Below, piece by piece: positions 51,899 through 60,406 of a DNA stretch of 64,000 nt. Source of the DNA: Eubacterium sp. CAG:180 (GTDB taxonomy: Bacteria > Bacillota > Clostridia > Oscillospirales > Acutalibacteraceae); NCBI GenBank assembly GCA_000432435.1, contig HF993133.1, positions 164,546 to 228,545 on the forward strand. Reading direction: 5' to 3'. Position 1 is the first letter of the stretch. Each line of letters starts with the position of its first letter. Below the pieces are notes generated by a model. That model had not been told where the DNA came from. It worked only from the letters and a program-made list of their open reading frames with translations, and made no database searches. A program made the translations under genes and the position numbers.

Positions 51899-52741
51899 TT
51901 GAAGTCAAAAGACAAAATCAAAACTGCGGCACAGGTGCTACTGCTGCCGCAGGACAGTATTTTGCCGAACCCCGATCAACCGAGGAAACGGTTTGATTAC
52001 GACGAGCTTGAGGGTCTTGCGCAAAGCATACGGCAAAACGGAATACTTCAACCTGTAACGGTTCGCAGAAGAACGGACGGTAAAAACGTGAAGTTTGAAC
52101 TGGTTGCCGGTGAGCGCAGGCTCCGTGCGGCAAGGCTCGTCGGACTTACAAAAATTCCGGCAATCGAGACGGACGCAGACGAAAAAAGCTCTGCCGTTTT
52201 ATCTCTGATTGAAAATCTGCAGCGGCAGGACCTCAACTTCTTTGAGGAGGCCGAAGCGGTCCAAAGGCTTGTTGAAAAGTATTCAATGAGCCGCGAGGAG
52301 GCGGCCGATAAGCTCGGCAGGGCGCAGTCCACGCTTTCAAATAAGCTGAGACTTTTGCGGCTCCCCGAGGAAATGCGGTACACAATCGAAAAAGCCGGGC
52401 TTACCGAACGTCACGCGAGGGCATTGCTTACTCTCGAAAACGACGTTCAGCGCGAGAGGGCGCTCGAAATTATCACCGACCGACACTTAAATGTTCAGGA
52501 GAGCGAGCGCCTTATCGAGCAAATGCTCAATCGCAGGAAAAAGAAAAATCCCATTAAAGGCATACGCGACATAAGAGTTTTTATAAATACTCTCAATCAC
52601 GCGGTAGAGGCGATACGCAGGGCAGGTATCGACGCGGACGCAGCCAAGAGCGAGACGGAGGAGTACGTTGAATACACGGTGCGTATTCCGAAAATCGAGC
52701 AGATAAGAATTTCTCTGCCCGGAGACGGCGAAGCCGTCTGA
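51899..52741 (+). CDS. noc: Noc-like ParB-family nucleoid occlusion protein
   Basis: A 280-residue ParB-fold protein in the position that noc has in Bacillus, between rsmG and soj. The CTP-binding motif is VAGERRLRAARLVGL (about 63-77) and the helix-turn-helix is REEAADKLGRAQSTLSNKLRLL (about 125-147). Start is TTG at 51899, eight bases after GGAGG; a GTG at 51890 overlaps that site. In Bacillus, Noc keeps the division septum off the chromosome. Whether this paralogue binds NBS-type sites or parS cannot be told by eye, as parS-like sites are the ones found nearby. Confidence 0.85.
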   Translation: MKSKDKIKTAAQVLLLPQDSILPNPDQPRKRFDYDELEGLAQSIRQNGILQPVTVRRRTDGKNVKFELVAGERRLRAARLVGLTKIPAIETDADEKSSAVLSLIENLQRQDLNFFEEAEAVQRLVEKYSMSREEAADKLGRAQSTLSNKLRLLRLPEEMRYTIEKAGLTERHARALLTLENDVQRERALEIITDRHLNVQESERLIEQMLNRRKKKNPIKGIRDIRVFINTLNHAVEAIRRAGIDADAAKSETEEYVEYTVRIPKIEQIRISLPGDGEAV

Positions 52742-52892
52742 CAATCTTGTAAAATGCGCCGAACGGTACTACCCCTGCCGTTCCGCATTTTAAATACCCA
52801 TATCCTTCTCTTTCACACCCCACATCCACAAGCAGAACGGCGGCCTTTTCGGTCGCCGTTTTGCTTTGCGGCTTTTACCGTACGGAAAACGC

Positions 52893-52916
52893 ATATTGTT
52901 TCACGTGAAACAATAT
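52893..52916. promoter_or_regulatory. parS site, perfect palindrome
   Basis: The core TGTTTCACGTGAAACA (52897-52912) is an exact match to the parS consensus and sits within a perfect 24-base palindrome (outer ATAT flanks). It lies between noc and parA. Confidence 0.92.
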
Positions 52917-52938
52917 GGCAAAAACAACGAAAATGCAA

Positions 52939-52954
52939 TGTTCCACGTGAAACC
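52939..52954. promoter_or_regulatory. Second parS-like site before parA
   Basis: TGTTCCACGTGAAACC matches the parS consensus at 14 of 16 positions, 26 bases after the perfect site. Confidence 0.8.
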
Positions 52955-53010
52955 TTCGATGACTTTCGGAAAATATCACCGAAAATCTGACACAATAATA
53001 AAATACCTCT

Positions 53011-53038
53011 TTGAATTGGGCGATGTTTGTGTTATACT
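53011..53038 (+). promoter_or_regulatory. Promoter of the parA operon
   Basis: TTGAAT (53011-53016), a 16-base spacer and TATACT (53033-53038), about 57 bases before parA. It lies close to the two parS sites, so ParB spreading could affect it. Confidence 0.55.
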
Positions 53039-53095
53039 TTAAATAGTGTATTCAAACGGGGTATAAGCCTCTGAAACAGGAGTGATAAATAAGGT

Positions 53096-53869
53096 ATGGC
53101 AAAGACCGTTTCCGTGATAAACCAAAAGGGCGGCGTAGGCAAAACGACCACGGCTGTCAATCTTTCCGCCGCAGTCGGCGCTCTCGGCAAGCGCGTTCTG
53201 CTCGCCGATATAGATCCGCAGGGCAATTCCACAAGCGGCTACGGTATCAGCAAGAGAAACATTGAAAATTCAACATATGATATGCTCATAAACGGCGTAA
53301 AGGCTTCTGAAGTCGTTATGAAAACGAAATTCCGCAATGTCGATTTGCTGCCGTCGGATATGAACCTCGCCGGTGCCGAGGTCGAGATGATAGGTATGGA
53401 CTCGCGCGAGAGTCTTCTCAAAAAAGCTCTCACCGATGTCTGGGAGGATTACGACTACATTTTTCTTGACTGTCCGCCGTCACTCGGGATAATAACAATA
53501 AACGCGCTGTGTGCGAGCGACACCTTTTTGGTGCCGATACAATGCGAATACTACGCACTTGAGGGGCTCGCGCAGCTTATGTCCACCGTCCGTCAGATTA
53601 AGAGGCTTTACAATCCGTCGATAGAGCTTGAGGGCGTGCTTCTGACAATGTACGACGGCAGACTGAATTTGACGTCGCAGGTAGTTGCGGAGGTAAAGAA
53701 GTTCTTTCCGCAAAAGGTGTATAAATCAACCATACCGCGTAACGTCAGGCTTTCCGAGGCTCCGAGCTTCGGCGAACCGGTAATGTATTATGACCGCAAT
53801 TCAAAGGGAGCGGCGGCTTATGCGGATTTTGCAGAGGAATTCATTAAAAAGCAAGCGAGGGAAAACTAA
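53096..53869 (+). CDS. parA: Chromosome partitioning ATPase ParA (Soj)
   Basis: A 257-residue deviant Walker ATPase that works with ParB in origin segregation and, in Bacillus, regulates DnaA. The N-terminus has the Walker A motif NQKGGVGKTTTAVNLSAA (about 9-26), with LADIDPQGN and FLDCPPSLG following. The stop codon overlaps the start of the next gene in TAATG. Confidence 0.97.
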   Translation: MAKTVSVINQKGGVGKTTTAVNLSAAVGALGKRVLLADIDPQGNSTSGYGISKRNIENSTYDMLINGVKASEVVMKTKFRNVDLLPSDMNLAGAEVEMIGMDSRESLLKKALTDVWEDYDYIFLDCPPSLGIITINALCASDTFLVPIQCEYYALEGLAQLMSTVRQIKRLYNPSIELEGVLLTMYDGRLNLTSQVVAEVKKFFPQKVYKSTIPRNVRLSEAPSFGEPVMYYDRNSKGAAAYADFAEEFIKKQAREN

Positions 53870-54486
53870 TGAGGAGAACTATCGCATCCATATCTGTTCT
53901 TATACTTGTCGTATCACTTTTGCTGACCTCGTGCGGGAAAAGGCGCACCTTTGAGCCGTCGGGCGTGACGGGCGAAAAGACAGAGACCGCCAAGTCTCAA
54001 AGAGGCGAAATCAAGCTTGAGCCCGATAAATTCACCTTTTACGGCGTACAGATGGGAATGACAACCGACCAGGTTCAGATTTCCGTAGGCAAGGCGGCAC
54101 AGGTTTACGCAAGAAACGATAAGATGTTTTTGACCGAGGACGTAAAGGTAAACGAATTTAAAAACGGACTCGACAGAGTTGTTTATTACATCTTCAATAC
54201 AAACAATCAGCTTGTCGAGGTGCAGTATGTGGTATCCTCGTCCGACGGAGTTTCATATCAGAACGCCGTCACTATCTTCCGCGGCATCTACGGTCCCGAC
54301 GGAATAGAGATACAGAGCGAAATAGGCAAGCGCGAAACAATTTGGGAATATATGGACGTTTACGTTATAGTCGCGAGAAACGACGAAAAGGACGTCGTAA
54401 TTTCATATATGCAGAAAAGTCTCTTTGAGACCGAGAATCAAAAGGACGTTGAAAAATACAACGAAACAAAGCAGGGGAGGAAATAA
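53869..54486 (+). CDS. Predicted lipoprotein inserted between parA and parB
   Basis: A 205-residue lipoprotein of unknown function. The N-terminus is basic, followed by a hydrophobic stretch and a lipobox (LLTSCGK, Cys at residue 22). The mature part has SPFYGVQMGMTTDQV-like TFYGVQMGMTTDQVQISVG (about 61-79), reminiscent of small outer-face BLIP/SmpA-type folds, which is a weak suggestion. It overlaps the parA stop by one base and is followed by parB after a GGGAGG site, so the three are coupled. An extracytoplasmic protein inside the soj-spo0J pair is unusual. Confidence 0.85.
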   Translation: MRRTIASISVLILVVSLLLTSCGKRRTFEPSGVTGEKTETAKSQRGEIKLEPDKFTFYGVQMGMTTDQVQISVGKAAQVYARNDKMFLTEDVKVNEFKNGLDRVVYYIFNTNNQLVEVQYVVSSSDGVSYQNAVTIFRGIYGPDGIEIQSEIGKRETIWEYMDVYVIVARNDEKDVVISYMQKSLFETENQKDVEKYNETKQGRK

Positions 54487-54487
54487 G

Positions 54488-55351
54488 ATGGCAGCCAGAA
54501 AAGGCGGGCTCGGCAAGGGTTTTGAGGCACTTATGCAGTCAAACACCATGGATGACGAGCTCGGAGAAAAGGCGACGCTTTCGATAAACGATATTGAGCC
54601 GAACCGCGGTCAGCCGAGAAAGACCTTCAGCGAGGAGTCTCTTTCGGAGCTCGCCGACAGCATAAGAGAGCATGGGGTTTTGCAGCCGCTTTTGGTAAGA
54701 CTAATGCCCGACGGCAGCTACCGTCTTGTCGCAGGCGAGCGTCGCTTCCGCGCGGCAAGGCTTGCGGGGCTTTATGAAGTTCCCGTTACCGTTCGCGAGA
54801 TGACCGATGAAGAGGAGAGTGTGTTTGCTCTTATCGAGAATTTGCAGCGTGAGGACCTCAATGCCGTAGAGGAGGCGGAGGGTATAAAAACCCTTATCGA
54901 CACCTTCGGCTTCACTCAGGAACAGGCGGCTCAAAAGCTCGGAAAATCGCGTACGGCGGTTACAAATTCACTCAGGCTTTTGAATCTTCCCGACAGCGTC
55001 GGTTCCCTTTTGAAGGACGGTAAAATCTCAATGGGTCACGCGAGGGCACTTTTGGCCGTCGAGGACGAGGCCGAGATGAAAAGTATAGCCGATACGATAG
55101 TCAAAAACGGCATATCCGTCCGCGAGACGGAGCGACTTGCCAAAAAAGCCGGAAACGGCGGCACGGCGGCGGTAAAGAGAAAGAAAAAACGCGACACCTT
55201 TTACGACGAGGTTGAGCTTGCGCTGGCCGGAGTTTTGGCACGCAGGGTTAAGGTATATAACGGCAAGGGTTCGGGCGGCAGCATAGAAATAGAGTTCTTC
55301 GGCAAGGACGATTTAAAAAAGCTTGCAGAGCAGCTTGAAGCACTTGAATAA
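54488..55351 (+). CDS. parB: Chromosome partitioning protein ParB (Spo0J)
   Basis: A 287-residue CTPase that clamps DNA at parS and organises the origin. The N-terminal box RKGGLGKGFEALM (about 4-16) is the ParA-stimulating motif type. The CTP site is VAGERRFRAARLAGL (about 81-95), and the helix-turn-helix is FTQEQAAQKLGKSRTAVTNSLRLL (about 140-163). The C-terminal domain dimerises. The start at 54488 follows GGGAGG, and serS lies downstream. Confidence 0.96.
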   Translation: MAARKGGLGKGFEALMQSNTMDDELGEKATLSINDIEPNRGQPRKTFSEESLSELADSIREHGVLQPLLVRLMPDGSYRLVAGERRFRAARLAGLYEVPVTVREMTDEEESVFALIENLQREDLNAVEEAEGIKTLIDTFGFTQEQAAQKLGKSRTAVTNSLRLLNLPDSVGSLLKDGKISMGHARALLAVEDEAEMKSIADTIVKNGISVRETERLAKKAGNGGTAAVKRKKKRDTFYDEVELALAGVLARRVKVYNGKGSGGSIEIEFFGKDDLKKLAEQLEALE

Positions 55352-55381
55352 TTTGAATTTTAATTTTTCGGAGGAAGAAAA

Positions 55382-56659
55382 ATGCTTGATATTAAGCTTG
55401 TAAGAGAAAATCCGGATCTCGTAAAAGAGAACATCAAAAAGAAATTCCAGGAGGAAAAGCTCGCGCTTGTAGACGAGGTAATAGAGCTTGACAAAAAGTT
55501 CCGTGAGTCAAAGCAGAGAGCCGATGAGCTCCGCGCCTCAAGGAACAAGATAAGCAAGGAAATAGGCGGCCTTATGGCAAAGGGTCTGCGCGAGGAAGCG
55601 GAAAAGACAAAACAAAAGGTTGCGCATCTCGCAAAGGAGCTTGAAGAGCTCGAAGGCAGCGAAGAAACACTCTCAGCGGAAATCAAAAAGAGAATGATGG
55701 TTATACCTAACATCATAGGCGACGATGTTCCGATAGGCAAGGACGACAGCGAAAACGTAGAGCTTCAACGCTTCGGTGAGCCGTATGTTCCGCCGTTTGA
55801 GATTCCCTATCACGTAGACATTATGGAAAAGCTCCACGGAATCGACCTTGATTCCGCAAGAAAAACGAGCGGCAACGGCTTTTACTATCTCTGCGGAGAT
55901 ATTGCAAGACTCCACTCTGCGGTGCTCTCATATGCGCGCGACTTTATGATAGACAGAGGCTTCACATATTACGTTCCGCCGTTTATGATAAGAGGAAATG
56001 TTGTTAACGGCGTTATGAGTTTCTCCGAAATGGAAAATATGATGTATAAAATCGAGGGCGAGGACCTCTACCTTATAGGTACGTCGGAGCATTCGATGAT
56101 AGGCAAGTTTATAGACACCATAACTCCCGAAGCGGAGCTTCCCAAAACTCTCACAAGCTATTCGCCCTGCTTCCGCAAGGAGGTCGGCGCGCACGGCATA
56201 GAGGAGCGAGGCGTATACCGCATACATCAGTTTGAAAAGCAGGAAATGGTTGTTGTCTGCAAGCCCGAGGACAGCGATATGTGGTACGAAAAGCTCTGGA
56301 ACAACACCGTTGATTTCTTCCGCTCGCTCGATATACCGGTGCGCACCCTTGAGTGCTGCTCCGGCGACCTTGCCGATTTGAAGGTCAGAAGCCTTGACGT
56401 TGAAGCTTGGTCTCCGCGTCAGAAAAAATATTTTGAGGTTGGCTCATGCTCAAACCTCGGCGACGCTCAGGCGAGAAGACTCGGCATAAGGGTTAAGGGC
56501 GAAAACGGCAACTATTTTGCACACACTCTTAATAACACCGTCGTTGCTCCGCCGAGAATGCTCATAGCCTTCCTTGAGAACAATCTCAATGAAGACGGCT
56601 CCGTGCGCATTCCCGAGCCGCTCAGAATGTATATGGGCGGTAAGGACGTCATAAAATAA
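55382..56659 (+). CDS. serS: Seryl-tRNA synthetase
   Basis: A 425-residue class II synthetase charging tRNA-Ser. The N-terminal coiled-coil arm (about 25-105, rich in K, E and L) contacts the tRNA. Class II motifs are visible: PCFRKEVGAHGIEERGVYRIHQFEKQE-type block (about 262-288) for motif 2 and the C-terminal NNTVVAPPRMLIAFLE for motif 3. GGAGG lies before the ATG. It is followed by a terminator. Confidence 0.97.
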   Translation: MLDIKLVRENPDLVKENIKKKFQEEKLALVDEVIELDKKFRESKQRADELRASRNKISKEIGGLMAKGLREEAEKTKQKVAHLAKELEELEGSEETLSAEIKKRMMVIPNIIGDDVPIGKDDSENVELQRFGEPYVPPFEIPYHVDIMEKLHGIDLDSARKTSGNGFYYLCGDIARLHSAVLSYARDFMIDRGFTYYVPPFMIRGNVVNGVMSFSEMENMMYKIEGEDLYLIGTSEHSMIGKFIDTITPEAELPKTLTSYSPCFRKEVGAHGIEERGVYRIHQFEKQEMVVVCKPEDSDMWYEKLWNNTVDFFRSLDIPVRTLECCSGDLADLKVRSLDVEAWSPRQKKYFEVGSCSNLGDAQARRLGIRVKGENGNYFAHTLNNTVVAPPRMLIAFLENNLNEDGSVRIPEPLRMYMGGKDVIK

Positions 56660-56691
56660 GCGTCTTACCCGAAACCGGTATATTTTCCACT

Positions 56692-56735
56692 CCCGTTCCC
56701 CTGTTTAAAGAGGAAACGGGGGTTTATTTTTTATT
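56692..56735 (+). terminator. Terminator after serS
   Basis: CCCGTT (56692-56697) pairs with AACGGG (56715-56720), extended by CC/GG pairs inside, and is followed by a T-rich tract. Confidence 0.75.
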
Positions 56736-56791
56736 TAAAATTTATGAAAACGTCGGATTTTGACAATTTTCAACGATTTGTTGCAAATTTG

Positions 56792-56820
56792 TTGACAAAA
56801 AAGCAAGGATATGTTAACAT
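56792..56820 (+). promoter_or_regulatory. Promoter of the TM2 protein gene
   Basis: TTGACA (56792-56797), a 17-base spacer and TAACAT (56815-56820), about 40 bases before the ATG. Confidence 0.65.
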
Positions 56821-56860
56821 CGTTGTACAAAAACGATAAAAAATAAAAGGAAGTGTATGT

Positions 56861-57334
56861 ATGTTTTGTAAAAAATGCGGAGCGCAGTTAAATGACGACC
56901 ACGCTTTTTGCGCTGCCTGCGGGGCACAAAAAGGAGAAGGAACCGGCTTCTGTGCCAATTGCGGACAGCCGATTGCGCCGGGTTCGGCTGTGTGCGCCGG
57001 CTGCGGAGCACCGGCAGCTGCAACGGGAGCATCTACGACAGCACCCACGGGAGCATACGGGCCGATGCCCGGAGCAGCACCCTCGGCGGCACCGCAGGTG
57101 AGCGATAAGAAAAAAATCGTCGCATTGCTTCTTGCCATTTTCCTCGGGCAGCTCGGCATACATAATTTCTATTTGGGATATACCAAAAAAGGCATTATTC
57201 AGCTTTGCGTATCCTTGCTTTTAAGCTGGACATACGTCGCTCCCCTCGCCATTTGGATATGGGCGCTCGTAGAGGGCATAAACGCCTATCAGGGTAAGCT
57301 GCCGGATGCAGACGGCAGACCGCTTTCCGACTGA
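56861..57334 (+). CDS. Zinc-ribbon - TM2 domain protein
   Basis: A 157-residue membrane protein of unknown function. Two zinc ribbons at the N-terminus (CKKCGAQ...CAACGAQ and CANCGQP...CAGCGAP, residues 3-49) are followed by an Ala/Pro/Gly-rich linker. A TM2 domain follows: VALLLAIFLGQLGIHNFYLGYTKKGIIQL is the family signature, with two membrane helices and a charged loop. GGAAG lies upstream. It has its own promoter and terminator, and is unrelated in pathway to its neighbours. Confidence 0.88.
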   Translation: MFCKKCGAQLNDDHAFCAACGAQKGEGTGFCANCGQPIAPGSAVCAGCGAPAAATGASTTAPTGAYGPMPGAAPSAAPQVSDKKKIVALLLAIFLGQLGIHNFYLGYTKKGIIQLCVSLLLSWTYVAPLAIWIWALVEGINAYQGKLPDADGRPLSD

Positions 57335-57374
57335 TAAACGCCGCATTGCCGGCACAACGGTCAATTAAAGCTCG

Positions 57375-57405
57375 GGTCGGTGTCTTAACGGGCATCGACC
57401 TTTTT
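57375..57405 (+). terminator. Terminator after the TM2 gene
   Basis: GGTCGGTG (57375-57382) pairs with CATCGACC (57393-57400), eight pairs with one G-U, followed by TTTTT. Confidence 0.85.
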
Positions 57406-57434
57406 CGCTGTAAAATGCGCGCACAAAAGCGGTA

Positions 57435-57463
57435 TTGACAAATTGCCGCTTACGGTATATAAT
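57435..57463 (+). promoter_or_regulatory. Consensus promoter of rpsO
   Basis: TTGACA (57435-57440), a 17-base spacer and TATAAT (57458-57463) are both perfect. A leader of about 105 bases before rpsO could carry an S15 autoregulatory structure, but none was recognised. Confidence 0.88.
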
Positions 57464-57572
57464 ACAAAGGCTGTTTCGACGGCACGGTTTTTGGCGTAAA
57501 CCGAGTTTTTCCGGTATTCACCTGTCCTTTAACTGTGACGTTCGAGGCGAATATTTTAATGAGGTGAAAAAA

Positions 57573-57836
57573 ATGACACAGGCAGAAAAACAGGCTATTA
57601 TGAAAGAGTATGCTACTCACGAGGGCGACACCGGTTCGCCGGAGGTTCAAATCGCTGTTCTTACCAAGAGAATCAACGACCTCACCGAGCATCTCAAGGA
57701 GCATCACAAGGACCATCACTCAAGAAGAGGCCTTCTTAAAATGGTAGGTCACAGACGTAACCTCCTCGCATACCTTCAGAAAATCGATATCGAAAGATAC
57801 CGTGCAATCGTTCATAAGCTCGGTCTTCGTAAATAA
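57573..57836 (+). CDS. rpsO: 30S ribosomal protein S15
   Basis: The 87-residue S15 protein, which binds the central domain of 16S rRNA. HEGDTGSPEVQIAVLT (about 15-30), DHHSRRGLLKMVGHRRNLL (about 46-64) and the LGLRK C-terminus are family hallmarks. The ATG at 57573 follows GAGGTG. It precedes pnp, the order found in most bacteria. Confidence 0.98.
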   Translation: MTQAEKQAIMKEYATHEGDTGSPEVQIAVLTKRINDLTEHLKEHHKDHHSRRGLLKMVGHRRNLLAYLQKIDIERYRAIVHKLGLRK

Positions 57837-57846
57837 TTTCGCACTT

Positions 57847-57875
57847 AAGGCAAGCGGTTTTTTACCGCTTGCCTT
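57847..57875 (+). terminator. Hairpin after rpsO
   Basis: A 12-base stem (AAGGCAAGCGGT/ACCGCTTGCCTT) with a TTTTT loop follows the rpsO stop codon. The T-run after it is delayed (TTGAATTGCTTTTT), so it may be a partial terminator or an mRNA-stability element between rpsO and pnp. Confidence 0.65.
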
Positions 57876-58043
57876 GAATTGCTTTTTACGGCAGGCGTAA
57901 AGGGCATATAAAATAAAATCCGACGGGGCGTTTATCCGATGCTTTAGCGGTAAATGGAATCTTTAAATTTTCATCTTAAAGGTCGCATTTATTGCTAAAA
58001 CCGGAAGTGCCTCTCGGAAATTTAAGAAAAAGAGGTAAAAAAG

Positions 58044-60248
58044 ATGTTTTTCAAAAACTTCAAGGTTTGGGAAACCGAATTTGCCGGCAGAAAGCTCTCG
58101 GTTGAGACCGGCAAAATGGCAGGACTTGCAAATGCGTCTGTAATGGTTCGCTACGGCGACACAAACGTGCTTTGCACCGTTACGGCTTCGGCAAAGCCGA
58201 GAGAGGGCGTTGATTTCTTCCCGCTCTCCGTTGATTACGAGGAGAAGATGTATTCCGTCGGCAGAATCCCCGGCTCATTCCAGCGTCGCGAGGGCAGAGC
58301 AAGCGAAAAGGCGATTCTCACATCAAGATGTATAGACCGCCCCATTCGTCCGCTTTTCCCGAAGGATCTCCGCAATGACTGCTCCGTGGTTGCAACCGTT
58401 ATGTCGGTTGACCCCGATTGCAGCCCCGAAATTGCCGCGATGATAGGCGTTTCAACCGCTATCGCAATTTCAGATATTCCGTGGGACGGCCCGATTTCCG
58501 GCGTTAACGTAGGACTTGTTGACGGCGAAATCGTATTGAACCCGACTCTTGAGCAGAGAGCAAAGACCGACCTTAACCTTACCGTTGCTTCAACGGCAGA
58601 CCTTGTTGCCATGATTGAGGCAGGCGGCAACGAAATTTCCGATGACCTTATGTTCGACTGCATCATGGCAGGTCACGAGGAAAACAAAAAAATCGTAAAG
58701 TTCATTCAGGGCATTGTAGACGAAATCGGCAAGCCGAAGTTCGCTTACGAATCCTCCGACCCCGATCCCGACATTATGAAGGAGATTGAGGACTTCTGCA
58801 TAGAGGATGTCAAAAAGGCTCTTGATACAGACGACAAGCTTGTCCGCGACGAGGCTCTTTTGCCGATATACGAGGCTGTTCACGAGAAATTTGATGAGAG
58901 ATTCGAGGGCAATGAGGGCAAGATCGAGGAGATTATGTATCTTGTTCAGAAGCACGTTGTTCGCTCATGGCTCAAGGACGAGCACAAGAGAGTCGACGGC
59001 AGAGGCATAGACGAAATTCGTCCGCTCAACGCCGAAATCGACCTCCTTGCAAGAGCGCACGGCTCGGGTTTGTTCACAAGAGGTCAGACTCAGGTTCTCT
59101 CGGTTGCCACACTCGGCTCCATGAGCGATTGCCAGCAGCTTGACGGCCTTGACGAGCAGAAGGAAAAGAGATATATTCATCACTACAACTTCCCGTCCTA
59201 CTCGGTAGGCGAGACCAAGCCTTCAAGAGGCCCCGGCAGACGTGAGATAGGTCACGGTGCACTTGCCGAGAAGGCTCTTCTTCCCGTTATCCCGTCGGTT
59301 GATGAGTTCCCCTATGCAATCCGCGTAGTATCCGAGGTTCTCTCGTCAAACGGCTCTACTTCACAGGGCTCTGTCTGCGGCAGCACACTTGCACTTATGG
59401 CGGCAGGCGTTCCGATAAAGGCTCCCGTTGCAGGTATTTCCTGCGGACTTATCACAGGTGACGAGGGCGTTTACGGCGACTTTATGACCATGGTTGATAT
59501 TCAGGGTCTTGAGGACTTCTACGGTGATATGGACTTCAAGGTTGCAGGTACCAAAAAGGGTATAACCGCAATTCAGATGGATCTTAAGGTTCACGGTCTT
59601 ACTCCCGCAATTATCAAAGAGGCGTTTGCAAAGACTCACAAGGCAAGAAATTATATACTTGACGAAATAATGCTTCCCGTTATAAGCGAGCCGCGCAAGG
59701 AGCTTTCAAAGTGGGCACCCAAGATGCTCACCACCAAGATTGACCCCGATAAGATAGGCGACGTAATAGGCAAGCAGGGCAAGGTAATTCAGAAGATTTG
59801 CGCCGAGTGCGACTGCAAGGTTGACGTGAGCGAGGACGGTCAGGTATTTGTTTCCTCGATTGACCTTGACAATGCAAAGAAGGCAATCTTCATTGTCGAT
59901 ACAATAGCTAACGGCCCCGAGGTAGGCGCTGTTTACAAGGGAATCGTTACACGCCTTATGAGCTTCGGCGCGTTTGTTGAGATAGTACCCGGAGTAGAGG
60001 GTATGGTTCACATCAGCCAGCTCGACGTTAAGCGCACCGAAAAGGTTGAGGACGTTGTAAATGTCGGCGATGAGATAATCGTCAAGGTTCTCCCGAAGGA
60101 CGAGCAGGGCAGACTCAATCTCTCTCGCCGCGAGGCTCTTATAGAGGTTGAGGGTCTCACCCCCGAAAACGACCTCTCCGAGGAAAATCAGCACAGAGGC
60201 GGCAGACGCGACTTCGGCAGAAGACCGCACCGCTCGGATCGCCGATGA
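58044..60248 (+). CDS. pnp: Polyribonucleotide nucleotidyltransferase (PNPase)
   Basis: A 734-residue 3'-to-5' phosphorolytic exoribonuclease. It carries two RNase PH domains (about 10-210 and 310-540; the second includes SSNGSTSQGSVCGSTLALM and GDMDFKVAGTKKG). A KH domain follows (IGDVIGKQGKVIQKI, about 570-585), then an S1 domain (GAVYKGIVTRLMSFGAFVEI, about 631-650). A short Arg/Gly/His-rich tail ends the protein. The ATG follows AAAGAGG. A terminator shared with the kinase gene lies downstream. Confidence 0.97.
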   Translation: MFFKNFKVWETEFAGRKLSVETGKMAGLANASVMVRYGDTNVLCTVTASAKPREGVDFFPLSVDYEEKMYSVGRIPGSFQRREGRASEKAILTSRCIDRPIRPLFPKDLRNDCSVVATVMSVDPDCSPEIAAMIGVSTAIAISDIPWDGPISGVNVGLVDGEIVLNPTLEQRAKTDLNLTVASTADLVAMIEAGGNEISDDLMFDCIMAGHEENKKIVKFIQGIVDEIGKPKFAYESSDPDPDIMKEIEDFCIEDVKKALDTDDKLVRDEALLPIYEAVHEKFDERFEGNEGKIEEIMYLVQKHVVRSWLKDEHKRVDGRGIDEIRPLNAEIDLLARAHGSGLFTRGQTQVLSVATLGSMSDCQQLDGLDEQKEKRYIHHYNFPSYSVGETKPSRGPGRREIGHGALAEKALLPVIPSVDEFPYAIRVVSEVLSSNGSTSQGSVCGSTLALMAAGVPIKAPVAGISCGLITGDEGVYGDFMTMVDIQGLEDFYGDMDFKVAGTKKGITAIQMDLKVHGLTPAIIKEAFAKTHKARNYILDEIMLPVISEPRKELSKWAPKMLTTKIDPDKIGDVIGKQGKVIQKICAECDCKVDVSEDGQVFVSSIDLDNAKKAIFIVDTIANGPEVGAVYKGIVTRLMSFGAFVEIVPGVEGMVHISQLDVKRTEKVEDVVNVGDEIIVKVLPKDEQGRLNLSRREALIEVEGLTPENDLSEENQHRGGRRDFGRRPHRSDRR

Positions 60249-60335
60249 AAAAAGAGCCCCGATATGCCGTGCGAGCGTGAATTATTCGGCGCACAGCGAA
60301 GGGAAATGCAAAATAAAATACCGTATATTCGGATT

Positions 60336-60376
60336 AAAAATCCCTCTCGATGTTTTGCCATCGGGAGGGATTTTTT
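60336..60376. terminator. Bidirectional terminator between pnp and the kinase gene
   Basis: AAAAATCCCTCTCGATG pairs with CATCGGGAGGGATTTTT around TTTTGC; T-runs follow in both directions. Confidence 0.9.
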
Positions 60377-60406
60377 GCGGGTTTTCGGCGAGAAAACACT
60401 GTACGT

